Shown here in pieces: positions 57,745 to 64,000 of a stretch of 64,000 nucleotides of DNA. Made by a program: the position numbers and the translations under genes. Origin of the DNA: Megascapheus bottae (Eukaryota > Chordata > Mammalia > Rodentia > Geomyidae); the NCBI GenBank assembly GCA_024803745.1, contig JANJXV010000013.1, positions 35,920,501-35,984,500 of the forward strand, read 5' to 3'. Positions within the stretch are counted from its first letter, which is position 1. Each line of letters opens with the position of its first letter. Below the pieces are notes generated by a model. It made no database searches and had not been told where the DNA came from. It saw nothing but the letters and a program-made list of their open reading frames with translations.

Positions 57745-58679
57745 CAGAAATTTATTTTCTCACACCGCCTAGATCAGGTTGCAGAGGAGGCCTTCAGCCT
57801 CAAAAGAAGGATGTCTCTTTGGTTTATAAATCCCTACATAATCCTCCCTCTCTACATGTTGCAGACATGAGTTACCAGCACTGGCCCTAAGTATCTTTTT
57901 AAGCCTTTGGCCTCATTTGTAAAGTGAGTTGTGAGTTGTCTTTTTTGCTATTCATTCACAGAATTATTTCTATTATCCTAGTTATACCCTCCTAGTGTTT
58001 TCTTTTAGACCAGAGCTTATCTTTTCATTAGCTGTTTGATTAAACAAGTAAACTAATTTTTAATTTGGATGAGGTATTAGAACTAGCACATATTCCCTGG
58101 GACCAGACAATAGTACTAAACTTAGCTGGAATAGTGGTTCAGAAAATTTTAGATTGTGTGGTTCCCACAGGGACATAATATTCTTCAAATTTGTCCAAGA
58201 GAGAAAGTGAAGTCACATGGCCTTCCTGGGTGTGTGGAGCTGGCGTGCTCTTCTGAAAGCACCATGGAAAGAACTGCAGGAACTTATCCTGCAGTGAGCA
58301 CGGCAGAGCACAAGACCAGGGCCTGTGTGTTCAGGGTGGAGAGACTTCCACTCCACCCACTGTGGCCTTACTGCTAAGCTATGATGAGCTCTCCACTGCA
58401 GTCATATCCTCTGCACCGTAATTATCCTAGAAATTTATCCTAGAAAGAAATCCATGCTTATATGCAAAGTTTTCATCTCAAGTATACCTTCCCTGTCTTT
58501 GTGTAACAGTAAGATTGCAGAAAAACCACCTGAAGTAGGGAACTGTTCATTATTATGATCTCAAAATTCTATATATCAGGATAGTATCAAATTATTTCAT
58601 TATTTCCTATGATGCATAAATTAACAGAGAACATTACTTTATAATATTGTTGGATAAGGAAAGGTTTCAAAATGTTATA

Positions 58680-58810
58680 TTTACATATAAGTATATATAT
58701 GTCTATATACATATATCCTGTTTAAAAACATAAATTTATATACACATATCCTATGTACATACAGACACACTTACACATACCATATATATATATATATATC
58801 ATTTATACAT
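58680..58810. repeat. AT-rich tract with TA run
   Basis: Many tatata and catatat units, including an uninterrupted TA stretch near 58780-58798. Confidence 0.85.
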
Positions 58811-59384
58811 ATATACCCCAAAATTTGGAGTATTTTTCTCATATTCAGACACTTACTTCACTGTCTTTTTAACAAGCTGCATTCACATATATATGGTGGG
58901 AGGTTCTGCTTATAAAATCATGACCCAAACAAGAGTTTTATGTCAGTATATCTAAATTAAAACACAATACTAACAAGAAAAATCTTTAAATACCTCTAGT
59001 CTTGGTATGCATATATTTCATTTATGTTAAAGCATATATAGCATATCAGAAATATTTTTAAAGTCTCTTAATTTCTATCACATTTACATACCATAGCTAC
59101 TTTTGTAGCTCTCTGGAAAATCCACTTAAAAATCTTACAGATGACATCTTTCTGCCTCAAATTTCCCATCCTCACTCCTGTTTCCATCACTAAAGTGAGA
59201 GTAACTGTCAAAGGGTACACCCTCCTTGGAAGACAAGAAGCTGACCTGGCCGTGTCATTATTTTCCATTACTGCCTAGTGTAGGGGCGGTAAAGGCTGAG
59301 GAGAGTGCTGGGAGAGTGCTGGCAATTCTCTGTCACTCACACTATCCATCCTATTGTATATGCATACAATGCAGCTGAAAGAAA

Positions 59385-59505
59385 CTGGGCTTGGTAGTAC
59401 ACATCTATAATTTCTGCAATCAGGAGGCTGGGACAGGATCAGGAGTACAAAACCACTGAAGCCAGGTTGGGCTATGTAGTAATAAGACCCTGCCCCAAAA
59501 AACAA
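59385..59505 (+). mobile_element. B1-type SINE monomer
   Basis: 7SL-like monomer ending taataagaccctgccccaaa with A-rich tail. Confidence 0.75.
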
Positions 59506-60232
59506 AACCAAACAATTTTCTCTCAGCACCCCTCCTTCCAAGCTCTTTTCCTTCCTTCTTGCTTTGTTGTCATTGTGGATTTCTTGAGAAAAGGGCCAGA
59601 AGTGGCCAGAAGGTAAGGCATAACCAGCTGCTTGACCACAGGAGCTATAATATTTACAGGACCTTGCCAGCTATAATCATAGCAGACAGAAATAAATAAA
59701 TAGACAAATAGCATCACATGGAAATAAGAAAACACTTGCCTGGCCTTTAGATCAAAGAAGAAATGATGAATTGTCTACACAGTAATGAAAGAACATCTTA
59801 TTTTAAGACCTTTAGGATACAGCTAAAACTGTTCTCAGAGAAAAGTTATAAAAAGACCAACAATACTTTGCGAATCCAGCTTTTTAAAGAAAGGAATAGA
59901 ATGAGACAAAGCAAGTTAGGTGAGTAGAGGATGAAGCTGAAACCAGTGTAGAGTAAGAACAGTGAATGGAAAAAAGAAAAAAGAAACTAAAAAAAAAATA
60001 CAATTCCAATCCTCTCAAAAAGAAAGAATCTAAAAGGACATTCGTGAAGGTCATAATATTAGCAGTAGTCATTTCTGGCAGCTGGGTCAGAGTAGATTTT
60101 TATTTTTATTTTTCTCATTTTGCTTATCCCTGGATTTCTTTTTACCTTGAACAAACATTCCTTGATTTTTTAAAAGAATTTTTTGTTAAAGTATATCTTG
60201 ATTCATTTATTAAAAAAATAATGTTAAAAAAT

Positions 60233-60605
60233 AAGCCATGTACCAGTGCTAGCTACTCAGGAGGCTGTGACCTGGAGGATCAAGAGATAAAGCCTGCCCA
60301 GGCAGGGCTGGGAGTTTGGCCTAGTGGTTAAAGTGCTTGCCTAGCATGCATGAAGACCCAGATTCGATTCCTCGGTACCACATATAGAAAAAAAAAAAGC
60401 CGGAAGTGGTGCTGAGGCTCAAGTGGTAGAGCTCTAGCCTTGAAAAGTCCAAGGACAGTGCTCAGGCCCTGAGCTCAAGCCCAGGACTGGCAAAAAAAAA
60501 AAAAAAAAAAAAAAAAATCCTGCCCAGGCAAAAAACTCTTCCAGATTCCATCTCCAAGTGATAGACTGAAGTATGGTTCAAGTAGTAGAGTGCCAAGGCC
60601 CCACT
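60233..60605 (+). mobile_element. B1-Geo SINE split by IDL-Geo
   Basis: Head at 60233-60304, linker and start of Geo at 60519-60605, interrupted by the nested IDL-Geo SINE. Confidence 0.85.
60305..60518 (+). mobile_element. IDL-Geo SINE, nested in B1-Geo SINE
   Basis: Complete dimer with an uninterrupted A-tail of about 27 bases, which suggests a young insertion. The target duplication cctgcccaggca (60293 and 60519) lies within a B1-Geo element. Confidence 0.93.
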
Positions 60606-60671
<66 letters not shown>

Positions 60672-60695
60672 TCCTTCCCTCCCTCCCTCCTTCCC
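60606..60695. repeat. CT and CCTT microsatellite
   Basis: C run, about 27 CT units, then CCTT-type units. Confidence 0.97.
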
Positions 60696-60758
60696 TGGCA
60701 TTTTAAGTGCCAAATATGGGTTCTTCCAAGTCAAAGAAGGTTAAAAATAGATTCCACT

Positions 60759-60976
60759 TTGCTGGCACTAGTGGCTCATGCCTCTCTATAATCCTAGCCA
60801 TCCAGGAGGCTGAGATCTAAGGATGGTGATTGAAAATAAGCTGGTGAGACTCTTATCTCCAGTTAACCACAGAAAGCTGGAAGTGGAGCTGTGGCTCAAG
60901 TGGTAGAGCACTAGCATTGAGCACAAAAGCTTAGGGACAGCTCCTAAGCCCAGAGTTCAAGCCCCAGGACCAGCAA
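60759..60976 (+). mobile_element. B1-Geo SINE
   Basis: Complete dimer (gctggcactagtggctcatg to gagttcaagccccaggacca). Confidence 0.9.
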
Positions 60977-60982
60977 TATATA

Positions 60983-61170
60983 TTCTTTTAAATATTTATT
61001 ACCTTTAAGTAATTCTTTAATGAGTTGCTTCTTAACAAAGCAGTTTACGAATACAATGCCTGTTGACTAATGTCGTCACCCTTTCATCATTCTCCCCAAT
61101 CCCTCTCTTCTCCCCTCCCTTCAGTTTTCTTAATTTTGTAGGATATACTTTGAATTTTATGACCTCATTC
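60983..61170 (-). mobile_element. Old LINE-1-like 3' end remnant
   Basis: It shares ttacctttaagtaattcttt-type text with 32495-32610 and ends in a C-rich tract (61090-61120) like the younger LINE-1 copies. Confidence 0.45.
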
Positions 61171-61379
61171 TGAGCCCTTCTTCTTTCATTCATCTTCAGA
61201 AATATATTCTTTATCCCACCCTGATATGATCCCTGACATTGTACCTAAGCCAATTGCCAACCAATATTGGAAGGTTCTGCACTCATCTACTCAGCAAAGA
61301 GGAGACTGTGTGTATAAATGGATCTCTGTATGCATTGGGGTGTATATATTGGATCCGTCAGAATAAACACATATGTGCT

Positions 61380-61510
61380 AGATCAAATCTTCTACCAGCT
61401 ACGCCAATATGGGCAACATGTTCTTTCAATGCCTTGATTTTCCCATCTACAAAATGGAAATAATTGTATTCGGTAATACCATCTCATAGATTATTATGAG
61501 GCTTAAAAGA
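61380..61510 (+). mobile_element. MIR-like element
   Basis: Partial core gattttcccatctacaaaat followed by ttattatgaggcttaaaag. Confidence 0.6.
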
Positions 61511-63224
61511 ACACACACACACATATATATATAAGTAAACAATATTTGGTATATAAGCTACCAATCAATGTTAGTTAATACTATTGTTGTTGTTATTTAC
61601 CTTCTGTAGGAGTCTCCTTCAATGCTGGGTCATGGTTTTGTTAATTTTTCTATTCATTACCCCAACCAAGAAGACTCAGCATTGAAACTAATCAGGTAAC
61701 AAACCTATATGTCATAGGTATAGGTGGGGAATGTTTCCTTTGTGAATACACATCAAATTATTCCAAGGAGGATGATAATAGGAGAAAAATGGCACCTTCT
61801 AGAGAAAATAGGAAATAGTAATATCAGGGCATAGTTCAACTTTCCCATATAGAGGTGAAGAATCCGATGCTTATGTAACTTGTGTATGTATCATACAGCT
61901 TATTAGCACTGGAGGAAATGTGTTAGGGAATGTAGCTCTTTCTCTTAACTACAACTCCCTCCTTGAGGAACTGGACTGAAATTTTAAACTCAGGTCAAAT
62001 TCATAAAGCGTATTGAATATCAACCTCTTATGCGAGGCTCCTGAGAAACAGAGGTGCAGCGGGCAGGAGTGTCTGGTTTTGTTACCACAATTTTAGGACA
62101 AAAGCCCCCAGTTCTGTGAGTCCTAACAGACTGAACTTCATCACCCATCTGAATACACCAATTAAAGAGTAGCAGCAAAGGTCAGGAAAAGAAAATGTAA
62201 TCAGGGTGGCCATGTTGGGAAGAACAGGCAAAGGATTTCGGTGACTGAAAATCCATCTCCAGGGGATTTCCGGAGTTTGGGGATTTTATAGAAAGAGAAG
62301 CATGGAGGGTATTAGAATGTACATGGTGGATGGGTCATCATCTCAGGTCTGGTTCTGAAAGGGTCTGGCAAATTGTTATCACTGATATTTGAGGACATCC
62401 ATCGTGTTTCCATGATTACTCTGGTACCACTGCTCTGAGTTCAGCCTTACCATCGGGGTAATTTATCTTATCTGGGAGGTGATCTGTCCATCAGGGCTCA
62501 CTGTGGCTTGAGGGAAGTGTGTTCTCAATCAGCTCTGTTGCTCCTGGCATCCAAGATAACCACACAAGCAGGGTACAGGAAATGTTAAAGAGGCAGAGAG
62601 AGGGCGGGGGGAAAGGGAGAAACAGAGTCTGCTAAGCCTCCTTCAGAATGGGGCAAGAGAGACATTAAAGAGCCTAGACTGCATCGAGTAGCTAGTCTTG
62701 CTTCACTATGTAAATCTGAGAATAGTGGGACATCTCTTGAGCTATTGTGTAGAGGTGGTGCTTGAACCTCATGTCTCTGGACCGTGTTAGAAAGACTCTC
62801 CCATGGCAAATGGAAATGCTGTGGGAGAAGCAGGGGTCAACTTCTGCTGGAGTATTGTAAGATGCATTGTAAGATGCATGGCTGTGGAAATCTGGAGAAA
62901 ATATCTCCATTTTCCCACTAACCAAACCCACAAAACTCCTCCCTTGCTTGCTACCCAGACCCCTGCCAGGGATGGACTGAGAGAAAAGGAAACTGTCTTG
63001 AAAAAGTGCCCTTTTACTCTGCCTGAGGCACAACTATAAATGTACATGCTAATAAGTCCATCAATATAAAGGAAATGCACAGGACAGTGTAAGGGTGGGA
63101 AAATCAAGGCTCAGCCCCTCCCTCCCTAGGGGCTAGTTTAGCATGAGGCATCCTTTATGTCCAAGGAGCCTGGGATACAGGAGGAAGAGACACAGGTGGG
63201 CAGCGGCCAGCATTGAGCAGGATC

Positions 63225-63340
63225 AGAAGCTGGGAAATACCAGCTCTGTTGTGGACTGTCTCTGGGAGACTTTTGCACAAGTCACTTCACTGCTCCAGCC
63301 TCAACTTCCTCCTCTGTAAAATGGGGCTTGAATGAAAGCC
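63225..63340 (+). mobile_element. MIR element
   Basis: Core ttcctcctctgtaaaatggg. Confidence 0.75.
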
Positions 63341-64000
63341 CTCCCAGGCTCTGGCATTCTTTTAGTGTTTTCTGCATTGTGAAGGAACATGAGTTCCGAG
63401 GTTGTATTCACTAATAGGGATATTCCCAGGCAAAATCTCACCAGGCCTATTTGCTGGCCTTCAGAGAACATTTTTCCAAGAGAGTGATCTCAAGTCTTTC
63501 CCTAAAGAGTACCTAGCAGGAGAAGAGCCCAGTGTGCCATCACTACCCACATCCACAAGGGACTTGGAAACAGCCAGACATGACATAGGCTTTGGTTCTT
63601 GTTCGTTATCCTGAGAGCAATTTTATGTTCTATTGCATGATCTATTCTTGCTTGGGTTAGTGTAAAAATAATTTGTAATTGTTTACTGTAAGTCTAGACT
63701 AAAAGCTTGATAGACAACCCTACTTTTGAACAATATAAGCCAAGTCTGCAGCTGAATGAAATTACAGGAGATGTCTAATTTCTTTGGCCTGATTTCTCCA
63801 TTTCTTTTCCAATAAACATATGTTAACGCTAAAGAAAATTAAATACCTTTTAAAAACTCAAACTATATCACAGTTCTGACCTTTGTGGATAGTATTCAGG
63901 GAAGAGAGACCTCTGTATGAACGAACTCCCTTGTGACATTTTCTTGCTGTGCTGTTACACATCTAAGCACTTCATGCATATTAATTACAGGAGACTATGT

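Larger units (their letters stand above)
47242..64000 (+). other. KIAA1549L: Intron after exon k, open at window edge
   Basis: No exon could be found in 16.8 kb although the coding frame is open at 47241. It holds many SINEs, two nested insertion sites (49628-49845 and 60233-60605), a LINE-1 fragment inside a SINE (53237-53316), microsatellites, MIR pieces and an AT-rich tract at 58680-58810. Positions 47250-48260, 55690-56950, 57750-58670 and 61500-63200 look unique. Confidence 0.65.

Noticed and set aside
63991..64000. Possible exon beginning after ttaattacag at the right edge
   Set aside because: Only ten bases are visible, the pyrimidine tract is poor, and the bases do not match the family text I recall after exon k.

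Overview
The window is a piece of a rodent nuclear genome. It lies inside one large plus-strand gene recognisable as KIAA1549L (UPF0606 / KIAA1549 family, single-pass membrane protein). The host can be narrowed from the repeats. The commonest transposons are dimeric SINEs whose right half is the Geo monomer, and the IDL-Geo SINE is known from the rodent superfamily Geomyoidea (kangaroo rats, pocket mice, pocket gophers). The species itself cannot be read from the window.

Gene layout. Eleven internal exons lie between 1288 and 47241. All have GT-AG junctions and their phases join without a break (1608 bases, 536 codons with the 45-base cassette exon). In order they encode: a glycosylated extracellular stretch (1288-1450, 3460-3519, 7931-8082, 11963-12134); the transmembrane helix with a basic stop-transfer motif (17209-17372); and the cytoplasmic region (23138-23322, candidate cassette exon 28105-28149, 30158-30291, 36551-36732, 39970-40190, 47112-47241). 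The first and last coding exons lie outside. From 47242 to the right edge (16.8 kb) I find no convincing exon.

Introns. About one quarter to one third of the intron sequence is recognisable repeat. It includes about 34 dimers with a B1-like (7SL-derived) head and a Geo tail, 11 IDL-Geo dimers, a few B1 or ID monomers and B1-ID dimers, and several LINE-1 pieces, all on the minus strand. Older material includes MIR elements, MaLR-like LTRs and two copies of an ancient repeat. There is one U6 snRNA retrocopy and many microsatellites, several grown from SINE tails.

Best second looks. An IDL-Geo insertion beside the 45-base cassette exon has duplicated that exon's splice donor as part of its target-site duplication. 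A chimeric IDL-Geo/LINE-1 insertion at 24421-24752 is flanked as one unit by a 14-base duplication. A CAGCAG tandem acceptor opens the exon at 30158. The B1-Geo dimer is shown to move as one unit by a perfect 14-base target duplication. There is no bacterial-type operon, CRISPR array or defence system, and I see no new multi-gene system. The novelty here is in retrotransposon architecture and its effect on splicing.
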